Origin: Microbotryomycetes sp. JL201
Taxonomy: Eukaryota > Basidiomycota > Microbotryomycetes
NCBI GenBank assembly: GCA_033819885.1
Contig: JAQYUZ010000016.1
Coordinates: 186,001 to 250,000 of the forward strand
Reading direction: 5' to 3'
Length of the DNA stretch: 64,000 bases
Shown: piece after piece, positions 11,458 through 23,319 of the stretch
How positions within the stretch are numbered: the stretch's first letter is position 1
How the letters are laid out: the number at the start of each line of letters is the position of its first letter
Made by a program: the position numbers and the translations under genes
The notes under the pieces: model-generated
Seen by the model: the letters and a program-made list of their open reading frames with translations, nothing else
Databases searched by the model: none
Told to the model about the DNA's origin: nothing

Positions 11458-12866
11458 ATGTCCGATATCAGCAAGTCACCGCTCTCATATGTATCCGAGC
11501 TGTACAAGCATGCCGTCGAGGATGGGACGGCTTCTACGTTGACAATCAAGGACGTTAGGGCCAGGTTGGAGAGCGAGTTTGGGTGGACGTGCGACAAGGT
11601 TCAATGGAAGCAGCAGTGGAAAGACGTCGTCGAACAAGAGTGGTTGAAGTGTGCAGTAAGCACTCGATCATCGTGGGCGCCATGTCTGGCCCCTGAGCGC
11701 TGACCGCAAGAGCGCGTCGCAACGCGCCATCTAGCAACGACAGGCTGCGTCATCGTCGTCTGCCAAAGAAGCATCGTCTGCCCTCAACGAACTCGAACCC
11801 AAAAAGATTGGCACGGCAAGGAAAACCAAATATGAGCGCGTTGCCGAGCGCAATGTCAAGGCTCGGATCTCGCACTTACATGGCACGTGACTGGACCTCA
11901 CTCAAGGTTCTCTCGCAGACAATCATGGGGGCTTTCCTGGAAGACTTGACTTCAGGCGTGCCAAGTGGAAATGACGACGATGGCGACGAGGACGACGAAG
12001 ACTCTCTCAGCCAAGCTGGATCAGACATCAGTCGCACTTCGTCCGTCTCTGCAAAGAAGTCGAGCAAGGGGAAAGGCAAGAGGACAGAGTCTCAATCTAC
12101 CAACAAGCCGAGTAAGAAGCGCGCGAGGGCGAGCGCAGGCGAGTTCAAACCAGAAACGATTTCGGATTCAGATGACGAAAGACCGAGCGCGAGTACATCC
12201 AAGGCAAAGAAGAAGACCAAACAGGAGGACAATGACGTCATTGACAAAGATGACGAGGCCATATCGAAGAAAACCAAGGCGCTGAAAGCGAAAGCAACGA
12301 GCAAGGAGCGCGCGCCACCAAAGCTGAAAGAGGGAGATGCGCCGCGGGGTACAGACGAGCAAGAGGAGCGTGTCAAAAAGCTCAAGGTGGGCGTGTCATG
12401 CTGCTTTGGCGATGCTGTTCCGTCAAGACCGACTGGACTCGACGTGACCGTGACAGGCTCTTGTCGTTGCGACGGGTGTTGAGCGCGCTTTCACCGCCTC
12501 GACTGGTGCCGAGCGTAGATTGACGATTGAGGAACGGCTGGAGCGACTTGAAACGTTGCTCGCCGATGCCAAAGTGTTCAAGCGCGGAAGTGGCAAATTG
12601 CCTTCGCTCGAAGCGTGTCGCAAAGTCGGACAGCAACGGGCACTGGAGAAGGAAATGAGGGTGCGTGACCAGCGATGCTTGTTCTGAGGGGTGTGCTCTG
12701 GCCTGATTCATGCGTTGCGGTCCGGCAGGAATTGCAAGGGACGCCCGAGACGAGCGGTCTCCGAGATGGCAAGCGTCGCAGCGACGACGGCCGCAAAGAC
12801 GTCAACAGGCCCCAGTTTGGAGCGTTTCTCAAAGCATTTGACGGCGACAGCAGTGAGAGTGATTGA
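11458..12866 (+). CDS. DEK C-terminal-domain-like nuclear protein
   Basis: 372 aa in five exons, all introns phase 0: 11458..11655, 11744..11854, 11919..12386, 12457..12660, 12729..12866. The first ~65 residues resemble the DEK_C DNA/chromatin-binding fold (LTIKDVRARLESEFG then KWKDVVEQEW-like helix). The middle is a long Lys/Glu/Ser/Asp-rich disordered stretch with basic clusters such as KKRARA and KKKTKQ that could act as nuclear localisation signals. The end has two helices (RLTIEERLERLETLL, CRKVGQQRALEKEM) and a conserved-looking NRPQFGAFLKAF motif. A chromatin or transcription role is inferred only from the DEK_C resemblance and composition. I know no named fungal orthologue. Confidence 0.65.
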
Positions 12867-12980
12867 GTGTATTTGTGACGCGTGCTTTGCTTTTCTACGT
12901 TGTTGTTAAAATTTTCGGTTGCACTCTTTGCAAGCTTCCCGAACCAAAGTTTCGGGCTTGCCGTCTCGCCTCGTTGGCGC

Positions 12981-15123
12981 ATGGTCGACAAGTATCCACC
13001 GCAAAGATCAACTGAATCCCGTGACGCTGCGCCGGGTGCGAGTGCGAGTGCGAAGAGTGTGCCTGACGAGGAGCAGCAACGCGTGCGCGCAAGTCGTTTG
13101 GAGTATTCGGACGACGAAACCGACGGGGACGAACCTGACGAGTTTGAGGCAGAAATGAGCCTCGCCCAGAGCGCACTCAATGGCGGCAGACGCAACAGAG
13201 GCGCAGACATGGGCTTGCCGACAGACAACAAGTTTGGGATGCACCACGGGACCGGGACCGGCGCGGGCGCGCATCCGCTGCGCGCGTTGACGCCGCGTCG
13301 GATCGCCATCGTCGCCGCGTGCGTACTGACGGCGCTGTTCGTCTTGGGCAAGGCGCCGTCGCCGTCTGCAGTCACTTCAAAGCTGCCGTCCTCGAACAGC
13401 TTGTCAACAGACGTCGCAGGCGAGCGCGTCGACCTCGGCAAACTGCCAGACTCGTCGCCCCAGCATCAGCCCGGCAGCCACTCGTCGCAATGTACACCAC
13501 CACCAGGCCAGAAGCAAACAACGTACGCGCTCATGATCGACGCCGGATCGACAGGCTCGCGCATGCACGTTTACACTTTCAGCCACTGCGACCCGACGCC
13601 GGGCGCGTTGCCCAAACTCGAGCACGAGGGCTTTTTCACAACCAAACCAGGCCTGTCGTCGTACGCCCATAAGCCGAAAGACGCTGCAGAATCACTCAGG
13701 TCCCTCATGGAAGCCGCAGTAAAGGGCGTGCCCAAGGCAGAGCACGCGTGCACGCCCATCGCCGTCAAAGCCACTGCCGGACTGCGCTTGCTCGGTGAAA
13801 AAGAGAGCACTGAAATATTACAAGAGGTGGAACGGTGGCTGAACGACGAGTGGCCGTTCAAGGTCGTCAAGGACGGCGTCGTCATCATGGACGGCAAAGA
13901 CGAAGGCGAGTCGGGCCGCTCGCCACTCGCCCACATTGAAAAACAAGCAAAGCTGACACTGTTCAATTTGTCCTTTTGTACTCTCAGGTGTTTACGCATG
14001 GATCACAATCAATTCGGTAAGCAGCGCACAGCGTCACTCATTCACCAACAAGGCAAAACACGCAAGAAAGGCTGACTATCGAATTTGAGCAGCTTCTCGG
14101 TTTGATTGGACCAGAGGACGCCGATCCGACAGGCACCGCTGCTGTCATGGACCTTGGCGGCGCTTCCACTCAGATCGTCTTCGAGCCAACGTTTGATCCA
14201 AAATCGCCAGCCAAGCTCGCGCCAGGCGACCATGTGTATGACCTCGATTTTGCGGGTAAAGATCACGTCTTGTATCAACATTCTCACCTCGGATATGGTC
14301 TCATGCAAGCAAGGAGGGCCGTCCACAATCTCATTGCGTTCCAGCACGTCTGGTCGTCAGCTCCAAAGGGCAAACCGATCGTGTGGAACGACTTGACAAA
14401 GTCGGACAAGATTCACAACCCTTGCATGTTCAAAGGCGAATCCAAAGTCGTCAAACTCGATCCACCTGGCCGAGAAGAGGTCCAAGTGACAATGGTCGGC
14501 ACCGGCGCTGGGTTTGAAGCTTGCCGACGAGTTGTCGACGTCATGATTGCCAAAGACGCCGCGTGCGAGGAGCCTCCTTGCGCGTTTGCGGGAGTGTACC
14601 AGCCTGCTCTAGGCGAGGTCTTTGCGGCGGGCAAAGTCTGGGCGTAAGTTCTGCCTCTCGTTATGAATTTGGGGACGCTCGATTGATCTTGCTCGGACAG
14701 ATTGTCTTACTTTTACGACCGTATCGCGCCTCTCGGCCTCGAGTCGCCTTTCTCTATCTCGGACTTGCGCCAGCTCACGTCCGACGTCTGCGCTGGTCCG
14801 TCGTCAGCGGCGTGGAGACGGTTCAAGTCGAACAAGATGGCCATGGAAGAATTGTCGGATAGACCAGAGTACTGTCTCGATTTGACATTCATGTACTCTT
14901 TGTTGAGCTTGGGTTACGAGTTGGAGGACGAAAGACAGGTTTGGATCGGTAAAAAAGTTCAAGACGTTGAACTCGGTTGGTCAGTCAAGAGTCGCTTTCT
15001 GAGTTTCGTGCTTATATCTATCTGTTTGAGTACTTGCTGACTTGGTGATTTCAACTGGGATGTAGGGCCCTCGGCGCAGCGCTAGAAATGATTCAAGGGC
15101 ATTTGACTTGCAGAGCAGATTGA
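12981..15123 (+). CDS. GDA1: Golgi guanosine diphosphatase (GDA1/CD39 nucleoside phosphatase)
   Basis: 613 aa in five exons: 12981..13905, 13988..14016, 14093..14643, 14701..14979, 15066..15123. This is a type II membrane protein: cytoplasmic acidic N-terminus, then a transmembrane helix RRIAIVAACVLTALFVLG at ~106-123, then the lumenal enzyme. Apyrase-conserved regions are all present: MIDAGSTGSRMHVY (ACR1), KATAGLRLLG (ACR2), DEGVYAWITIN (ACR3), MDLGGASTQIVF (ACR4) and HSHLGYGLMQARRA. GDP (or UDP) released by Golgi glycosyltransferases is hydrolysed to GMP, which drives nucleotide-sugar import by antiport. Intron 13906..13987 has a GC donor (GCGAGT) and splits ACR3, so it must be spliced for activity. 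Exon 2 is only 29 nt. Confidence 0.95.
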
Positions 15124-15191
15124 TTCTTGTTTTCTTAGAAGGTTACTCATCTCGTTCTCCATTCACTCGTAGACGTTGTATGTTATGCTCA

Positions 15192-16898
15192 TCATTCCAA
15201 CCATTCCGGCTTGCTGTCTGCATAAGATTGTGCTGCCCACTCAGGGTCAAGGTCCAAGCCGTTGATTCGAGCTGCATGTCTGACTGTTTCGACCGTCTTG
15301 CCGTCAAACCCGTTTTGGTACGTAAGGGTTTGACCTCGATTGCGCAAGTCTGAAAGCGTTTCGAGTGTGGTGTCAAAAGGAGCTTCTCGAACACGACCGA
15401 GCGATCTCAAAAGGTTCGACATCGAGAGCAGACTAGTCCTGACGATGTATGAACCACCCTCGGACGCCCTTCTTATTAGAGCAGCCTGAATGCCAAACCT
15501 ATGTCACGTTTGATCAGCCCGTAGCCCTATGCCCGACCGACCGAAAATATTTTATAATGGCACTCACGCCAACATGTAACCGGCTCCGTGATCCAAAGCT
15601 TGACAGGGCAAAGGTTTTGGCTCGAAAGTTCCTCCCTTTGCTTGTTGCCAAGATTCGCCTTCGGCTTGATTTATCCCGGTTGCGAATTGTACCAAGGAAT
15701 CAAACCCCTTCTTGTCTTTTAAGGGACCCTGCCTGCCCCAAGCCGTCAAAGATGCGTAAATGCAATCCGGATTCAGGTTCCAAATTTCGTTTGGTCCGTA
15801 ACCTAAACCGTCGAGACCTCCGGGTCTGTAGGATTGTAGGATCACGTCGGCAGATTTGACCAAACCTTCAAAGGTCCGGCGGTCATTTGGGTTTGAGGAA
15901 CGCAAATCAAGCTGGATCGTCCGTTTGCCTCTACTTGTTTCAAAGTCGAGGTCGGGCAAACAAGGCAAATGGGGAGCCGTGACTGACAATCATGCTTCAG
16001 TGAGAGCTTGACAAACCGGGCGAGCAGAGAACTCGTGCGTACCCCACAGCACGTCTGCGCCGTAACCAGCCAAGGTCCTACCTGCTGTCGGTCCAGCAAT
16101 AACTCTGGTCAGGTCAAGAATTCGTATGCCGTCGAGAGGTCGTCTCGTGTTGCGAAAAGTTGGGAAAGATTTTGTCGGTCGTTCGTGGATTCTTTCGATC
16201 GAAATGGGTGGCAAGGTCGCTGAGGCTTTGCCGTGGTCTGTAGCGTCCCTGTCACGAATCGAGGCCGGGCGTCAGTTGAAAAGACTCGAGCGCCTGCTGG
16301 GCCAAAATGCTTGCCACTGCTCAAATGAGCGTAATGCGACGAGGAGAACGTTTTGACTCATCGCTCGGTCTACCGTTTCCCAGGCAAGACAGTCCAAGAA
16401 CCTCTGAGCGAGCTGATCTTTGGAAGTATTTTCAGGCAGGCCGAGCATATCAAGTAAACCCTTTCGGCAGAGTCGAGCTTGTCAAAGTTTGATTCATCTG
16501 ATGCCCCGAATAGCTCTTACGATGCGATGGTGCTTCCAATTGACATGAGGTCTTAGCCATCCGTCCTTGGCCCTGTATTGCCCTGCCAACTTGTCCCAGA
16601 CAGAACCTAATCGACCACCGATCAACGCCAGTCGCTCAACGCGGAACTCTGCCGCAGCGTCCGAGGCCTCAACGGTCACTATTCGTGGCTGACTATCACG
16701 CAGAAGTCTTGAAGTTTGAAGAAGGCTAGCAGAGAGGGCGCAGAGTGCTATCGTTGCTTGTGCGAACGCGGTGGTATCGAACGAACTCGGCATGGCACGT
16801 GCCGGACCACATAGCAGCAACGAGTCGAGTGCGGATGGCGGCAAGCCTGTGTCAATCCATATCCGTGTCACTAGCTCGCGCGCTGCCTTGTGCGTCAT
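15192..16898 (-). CDS. Class III CoA-transferase (CaiB/BaiF family)
   Basis: About 483 aa in five exons: 16521..16898, 16315..16460, 16043..16248, 15568..15982, 15192..15498. Conserved landmarks are [35 protein letters not shown] (across an intron), [29 protein letters not shown] and [14 protein letters not shown]. These are the two-lobed interlocked CoA-transferase family that includes formyl-CoA transferase and alpha-methylacyl-CoA racemase. The fungal branch has an N-terminal regulatory-like lobe, as here. Acceptor and donor acids are unknown. Intron 16249..16314 has a GC donor (GCAAGC), needed to give [14 protein letters not shown] 51-nt stretch in the last exon looks spliceable (GTCAAA...AAACAG) and keeps frame either way. 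The gene converges on GDA1 with only 68 nt between stops. Confidence 0.9.
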
Positions 16899-17137
16899 AC
16901 AGACGAGAGAGTGGGAGAGCAAGGAGGGGAGGGTCACGTGACTGTCAGAGTGCCCATTGCCTGAGTACGCTCTCAAGTCCACAAGAACAGCTAAGAGTAC
17001 AGTGTGACTATTGGTACTGCGGGGGAGCAAAGTGCTCTGCCCGCCCGACGAGTCGCAGCATCCGAGAAAACAAGCTGCGACCCGCTGGAGGGCAATCTTT
17101 TGCTGTACCCTCGTCGGCGGGACCGCCACTGCACAGC
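16899..17137. promoter_or_regulatory. bidirectional promoter region, CoA-transferase / nickel transporter
   Basis: The divergent starts at 16898 (-) and 17138 (+) leave 239 nt for both promoters. No specific site was recognised. Confidence 0.5.
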
Positions 17138-19302
17138 ATGAATGCACTTGATCAAGATCAGGAGCCAGACCAAGCTTGGACTTGGCGCCGGGGTTTGCTT
17201 GATCGAGCGCGAGAGCTTTATCGCCAATCGTTCGTTGGACGACACCAATTGACGTTGCTCGGCCGATGCACGCTGCTCCTCGTCGGAGAATTGGCTGTCA
17301 ACTTGCTGCTGTGGATAGTCGCCTTGGCCATGTTCGCCCCAGACAAGCAGACAAGGTCAGTTGGACTTTATGTGCTCAGCTCAAGTGGGGCACATCTTGC
17401 CTGGCAGTAGACAGCGTTCAGGCGAATCCTTCGCTGAGGTCATAGCACTCGTCCATGACTGCCCGCTGCTGCTACAGTAGGGTCCGGCTGAAGCCTATCA
17501 TCGCATCCTGCAGAGGCGTGCTCAGCTTGTGCTTGATAGCTTGGACACTCGGACTGAGACATGGTCTAGACATGGATCACATCATTGCTATCGATGTCGT
17601 GACACGAAGGCTCGTCTCCATGTCAAAGGAACCCGTCTGCGTCGGTATGATGTCTTTCTCGTCGACAGTCATGAGCGAATTCCGTGACTCACGCCAAATT
17701 ACGCTCCTGCAGGCCTGTTCTTCTCCCTGGGCCATTCGAGTATCGTGCTCGGCGCAACCATCGCAATTGTGGCAGCCGTCTCTGCAATCGACAAGATCCC
17801 AGACGTCTCTGCCGTCGGCGGTGTTATCGGTAAGGCGGCTGGCGAACGCGCGTGTGCAAGAAAGAACGAAAACTTGACTGACTTGACCGCACAATGAAGG
17901 CGTCACAGTTTCAGCAACATTTCTGTTAATTCTCGGTAAGCGTTGCCTCTCATCCATCACCTGTTGTTGCTGATCCCGACTTTATTACGCGTTTCAGCCA
18001 TTCTCAATTCCATCATACTGTTTACTACAGTCAAGGCACATCGAAGAGCGAGTCGGAAATTTGCTCAAGTCTCGGGCTCATTCGGCTGAAACACTGTACT
18101 ACCGCTTGCAGCGGCAACAAAACGAGAATCTCGCAGAAACGATCAGAGTTCTGCCTGCTGACGGACGTGTCGCCCAATGCGATTTCGACGCCAAGGCAGA
18201 TGTTGATGAAAAGAACCTCCAGGTGGGCGACCTTACAACCCACGCCCAACAACAAGACACGCTCGGGTTACAACCGACCACGTGCCTCGCGAGGATTGGT
18301 AGGCCGGTTTTCAAAATGATTGACGCGTCATGGAAGGTGAGCAAATATAATGCGGCTGAAATAGCGATCGCTGAGTACCGCGATTCAGATGTACCCTGTC
18401 GGCGTGCTATTCGGGTGCGTTCGGTTCATCACATTGCTGGTCTTGCTCTCATCAAAATTTTTTGGTGCAGGTTCGGATTCGACACGGCGAGCGAGATGTA
18501 AGCGACTGCATCGCCAGCTGTAAGCAAGCAAAGCGGGCTGACCCGTGTCGGTTCTTTCAGCACTCTCCTTGGCGTTTCTGCGATCGCCAGTAGCCACGCT
18601 ATCCCCCGATCACAAGTTTTGTTGCTGCCTTTCTTATTCACGGCAGGCATGACCTTGGTCGACTCGCTCGACAGTGTATTTATGCTTCATGCCTACATCA
18701 TCCCAGGACAAAATGCAGATGTTGCAAATGCAACCGGCGAATTACGTCGTCGCAAGTGGTGGTCTCGTGTGCGCTTGATCGAGGCCAAGCCGACGAATGT
18801 ACAACAGGACGATGTCGTCGCAACCAAAAAAGCCCTGAATTTGCCCGCCGCCGATCAATCAAAGTTGCTCAAGATCCAGATCGTCCTGACGGCCATGTCG
18901 ATCGTCATTGCTTTCTTGATCTCTTTCGTTCAATTCATGTCTCTTGCTCTCGAAAAGTGCTCGTCGTGTGCAGATGCAGCGGAGAACGATTCTGGACTGT
19001 CTGGGCGGTGGTGGCGATTCTGGGCCGAGATTGGAGACGATTGTGAGTGCGAAAGCTATGAGACCATCATATAGACTTGTCAGGCTCGCTGTGCGCTGAC
19101 TCGACGAGGACAATCCAGCGACGTATATTGGCGCGGGTGTCGTTGCTCTGTTCATAATCGTATTCGGCAGGTCAGTTTGTGTGCTTGCAGGGTTCGTTTG
19201 GTACAAACCTCTGAGCATGCTTTTTGCGCTTTGGCACGCAGCTGGTTCGTCGTGGACCGGTGTAAGAAACGCAAGGCTTTGACGACGACCGAAGAGGCGT
19301 AA
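17138..19302 (+). CDS. NIC1: High-affinity nickel/cobalt transporter (NiCoT family)
   Basis: 481 aa in eleven exons: 17138..17355, 17514..17644, 17713..17829, 17900..17935, 17998..18068, 18112..18336, 18389..18414, 18471..18497, 18561..19042, 19119..19170, 19242..19302. All four NiCoT signatures are present: [13 protein letters not shown] (metal-binding helix), [21 protein letters not shown] and [10 protein letters not shown]. Eight membrane helices are expected. The long cytoplasmic loop (~residues 185-265) is charged and variable. The protein imports Ni2+ (and perhaps Co2+) across the plasma membrane, probably to feed urease. Exons of 26 and 27 nt encode the [10 protein letters not shown] motif. 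The 43-nt intron 18069..18111 is short and its donor is weak, so the loop junction is the least certain. No regulatory site seen. Confidence 0.92.
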
Positions 19303-19470
19303 ATAGGTTTACGAAAGTCCATCATGCGTCGCGCTTTTCGGCTTGCATAGGGTGATAGTATCCCAAGGCTATGTTTCTGATGGAATATGCTGTATTCTTG
19401 ACTTTTTGACGTCATCGCGCGACTCGAGGCGGAGTTTCGAGTCGTCGTTGCTGTTCGCGTACGGCTCGAC

Positions 19471-20031
19471 ATGGCGCCCAAAAAAGAAGTGAGCGGTCGA
19501 GGCAGACACAGTTAATGTGGAATTGACATGACAATCCTTCCTTGAGCCCCTACATCGCGAGCAAGTCGCACCCGTGCCTCGCTCTCAAGCCCAGGACGAA
19601 CGCGAGCGCAACGCGCCACAACCAAAAGTGGCAGGCTGGACTTCGGAAGGCTCATTCGAAGCTGTGGACTCGAACAAGGCGACCAAGGCGGATCCGACGG
19701 CCGGCAAGGTACGTGTTTCAATTCGGCGTGAGAGGCCTGAGCGCACCAAGCGAATGACAACGTAGGCTGATTCGCAATGGCGGTCGACATACAGCCCAAG
19801 GGTGACCACGATGGAAAAAAGACGCTCGTAGAGGCGGGCACGACGACGGCAGGCGATGGTAGCGCGGATGGTGGCGTGAGTTTTCAATACTCTACTCAGA
19901 TTCGTAGATGCTTGGACTTTACGCTGGTCACACGAGCTGACACTCTTGCACACATGCAAACGATCTGTTCTTTGCTTTGATAGTTGAACGCAGACGAGGG
20001 TCACGAGCCAAAGTCGAAATCAAAGTTGTAA
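19471..20031 (+). CDS. small uncharacterised multi-exon gene (structure uncertain)
   Basis: ATG 19471 gives MAPKKE before a GTGAGC donor. The next piece (19547..~19709) reads a hydrophilic segment including PQPKVAGWTSEGSFEAVDSN and ends AAG|GTACGT. After the ACGTAG acceptor at ~19766 the frame can stop quickly (about 83 aa in all). Alternatively it may splice on to pieces encoding GDGSADGG and NADEGHEPKSKSKL with a stop at 20029-20031. Donors GTGAGT and GTACGT and the composition argue for a real gene, but I do not recognise the product and cannot fix the exons. Confidence 0.35.
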
Positions 20032-20180
20032 AACCTTATAGTACCTTCTAGTATCAGGGCCATGTGCAAATACCAAGACAATCAGTTCGTCAAAGATGAT
20101 CAAACAGTTGCTATCAAAATGGATTCAGAGGCGAATAATTGTTGTCGCGTCGCGCTTGATTGATCCGACTGTGCTCAACG

Positions 20181-22872
20181 ATGAGCGGCAAGAGGGCTGC
20201 AGACAAGCAGCTGACGGACCGGTCAGTATCTTGCATGCAACTTTGCATGACGTGCTAGCGTCTGACTGGTTCACTTTGGCGCGCTGCAGCGACTGGGACG
20301 ACGAGGACAAGGATGACGAGCCCGTGAGCGTCATGTTCGAGGCTGTACTGGCTCGCCAGCAGCGCACATACTGACTACTCATGAATTGAACCTAGACGCA
20401 GAACGGCGAATTTGCACAGGCAGCGCCAGCCGAGATCGCAACCCGCAAGTGAGTGCGCTCGTTCATTCTTTCTGAGCGCAGTAGCAGCCTCGGAGCGGTC
20501 AAGAGCCCAATTCTTGGATTGCTGACTAGCCTTTCACCGGCGCAGGATCCGCGGCTTGCCGCAGCGAAAAGGCGCAAGTTCTACAGCACAGGCGGCGGCC
20601 GCCCCTGCAGCAGCTGTACGCTTTCACGTGCACAGCGCTAGTGTCCTCTTCATTCTGACACCTTTCCTCATTGTTATCCAGAAACCTTTGTTCGGAGGTT
20701 TTGGCTCTTCGCCGAACCCGTTTGCCGCTTTGAGCACACCGCCGGCAGCGACAAACGGTGCGAGCAGCGCAACGGCTGACGTAGCAAAGCCGAATCCATT
20801 TGCTACAGTATCATTCGGTGCCACGCAACCCGCCTCGGCCAACTCGGCCACGTCAATGTTCAGTTTTGTGACGACGAAAGATTCATCCGCCACAAACGAT
20901 GCCGCGAAGCCACCTGCTCCAGCTTTCAGCTTCGGGACATCCACAGCTCCAGTTCCTAGCAAAGCTCAAGAAACACCGGCACTCAAATACTACACGGCTT
21001 TGCGGGGCCTCAACGTGTCGTTGGTCGAAGCTCTGACCGCAGAGGTCGAAAAAGATCCTTTCGTTAACCTCGCTACAACGTCTTCAGGGTTGGACAAAGT
21101 CAAACAGAAGTACGTTGAGCACAGACAAAGGATCGAGGCAGAGTATACGCAGGCAGGCCGCAAATCAGAACCAACATCGACGGCAGCACCTATACCCGCA
21201 ACCAAATCGGCAGAGGCAGAGGCATCCGCACCCGCACCACCTGCTCCTGCGGCCCCTTCCTTTGCTTTCACAAGCTCCGCTCCGAGCCAGCCTGCCACCG
21301 GCTTTAGCTTTGCGGCATCCCCGTCGCCACCTAAAGCAAGCGAGCCCGCCATGGCCAGCAAAGCGTTGAAAGGCGATACACAGCCTAAATCAGATACGAA
21401 GGGTTCCGCATTGGCACCGCCTGCGCCACCGTCTTCGTTCACCTTTGGCGGTAAGCCCGTCACGCAGGCCTCGACCCCGACCGAGCCGAGCAAGCCAGTC
21501 TCTGGCGGTTTCGTCTTCAATCCGTCTGCCCCAAAAGATCCGTATGCAGAAGAGAGCAAATTCAAACTGCCTGCAGCGGCTCCCTCAGCTCCAGCCAAGG
21601 CCTCATCCTCCGAAAGCTCCTCAGGCCCCAAGTCGTCTGGCTTGTCAGCTACGGCGACCAAGTTTCAGCCAGCGGCACCAAGTCCTCTGAGATTTGGCGT
21701 GTCTGACTCGACGGCAAAGGGCGATGATCCATCCGGTAACAAGCCGCCAGCCAAGTTTAGCTTTGGAGCTTCGTTCGGCGCTTTTGCAAAAGGCGACGCA
21801 GGAAACAAGAAGCAGGATGATGAGGCCTCAAAAAAGGCAAACGGCAATGTCGAGGCTGGGTCGCCCGCAACGACATCAGAGGCGCCGAAATCGGCGCCGC
21901 AATTTGGCCAGCCGGCGGCGGGTGCAACATCCGGCCCCTCTGCGCCGTCTGCGCCGGCTGCTGAACCTACATTCTCGTTCGGCTCGTCCACTTCTTCCAC
22001 TCCTTCCACTGCGTTCAGCTTTGGTGGACCCGCTGCGACGCCGACAAAACCTCTCGGGCTAAAGCCTCAGTCATCGCCACCACTCGCGACAGCTTTCGGT
22101 AGTGGTTCGCCCCCAGCTTTTGCATTCGGCGCTGCTCTTGGACCTAAGAAGGATTCGCCTAGCGCGTTCAAAGCAAATCCTGGGTTCAGCTTTGGTGTCT
22201 CGACTGGCGCTAGTCCAAGCTTTGGTTTCGGATCTTCAGCATCCTCTTCCACGTCAGCGGCTGCGGCTCCAGCGGCACCCGCTTTTGCATTTGGAGCAGT
22301 GTCAAACGCAGCGACGGCCGGAAGCGCTCTTTCGTCGAGAGCAGAGTCGCTGGCTGGGTCAGATACGGCTCCTTCGACTGTGGACGGCGAGGCTGTTTCG
22401 GCGGCTGACGCGGACGCAGCATCATCTTCCTCGGGTTTGTTTGGTCAAGGTGTTGGAGAGGAAGGTGAAACAGTTTTGCACCAAGTAAAGACGAAAGTGG
22501 TCGTGCTCGGCAAAGAGGGGCCTCAAGAAAAGGGCATTGGCATTTTGTCAATCAAGGAGAAGACAGGTGACGATGGCAAGACGGTCAGAAGAGTGTTGAC
22601 GAGGAATGAAGGCAACAATTCTGTCATGATGGTGAGTCATCTTGCGACCTTTCGTCCGTCCATGTTGGCGACGCTGAGACGGCCGTGACGACGTCCACGC
22701 CGTGCAGAACTTTTTGATACAACCATCGATGGTGCCAAAGTTGGAAAAGACGTTTGTGACGATCCTTGGATTTGACGGATCGCAGCCCACCATGTACCGA
22801 TTGCGCGTCAAGACCAAAGAGATGGCTGAAGAATTGCACAAACAATTGTTGGATGCCGCCAAGCAGGCGTAG
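20181..22872 (+). CDS. NUP2: Nucleoporin NUP2/NUP50 family with Ran-binding domain
   Basis: 770 aa in six exons: 20181..20221, 20290..20323, 20396..20448, 20546..20615, 20682..22631, 22708..22872. The N-terminus (KRAADKQLTDRDWDDEDK) matches the importin-alpha-binding start of NUP50/Nup2 and is spread over short exons of 41, 34, 53 and 70 nt. The middle has many FG and FSFG/FGFG repeats typical of nuclear-basket FG nucleoporins. Residues ~630-770 form a RanBD (LHQVKTKVVVLGKEG, KEKGIGILSIKE-like strand, RVLTRNEGNNSVMMNFLI). It should act at the nuclear basket in importin-alpha cargo release and recycling. Start ATG 20181 is fixed by this conserved N-terminus, which would be missed by taking the long exon alone. 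Confidence 0.93.
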
Positions 22873-23319
22873 CGTTGTTTTACACCATTTGTAACATACA
22901 CCATGAAACTCATCTCGAGCTTGTGGCACCACGCATCGGACCGACAATACTTTCACGTGAAAATAGTTGACCTTGTGCAGGCTGTGCAAGCTAATCAATA
23001 TTTTTGAAGTCTAATTTTCTGGCTATATCTGCCCGCGCCGCAGCCCGGGGCTTCGCGTGAGTGACGCTGTTTGGCCCTTCATACGTCATCGCTCAGCCCT
23101 TGCCTCCAAGCCACGAGCGCCTCGCCTCGATTCTCCCTTTCTCTTCACCCAGATCTTGTTGCTCGCAAACACATCCCGTTGCTTGACAACACTCACCTTC
23201 GTATACACACATCTTTGCACAACAGCTCTCGTCTGTAGAGCTCGACTGTCTCGACCCACTCAGTTTCCGCCTGTCGATCCCTGTCTTGCTCATCAACGCA
23301 CTCACATTCGCCGTTCGCG
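22873..23319 (+). promoter_or_regulatory. intergenic region upstream of HAM1-like gene
   Basis: A stretch of 447 nt that holds the NUP2 3' UTR and the next promoter. It becomes pyrimidine-rich on the + strand from ~23090 to 23310 (many CTC, TTCTC and CACTC runs), a pattern common just upstream of highly expressed fungal genes. No other feature seen. Confidence 0.4.

Noticed and set aside
15250-15310. a further 51-nt intron in the last CoA-transferase exon
   Set aside because: Donor and acceptor are plausible and the length is a multiple of three, but nothing in the protein requires its removal, so I left the exon whole and noted the ambiguity.
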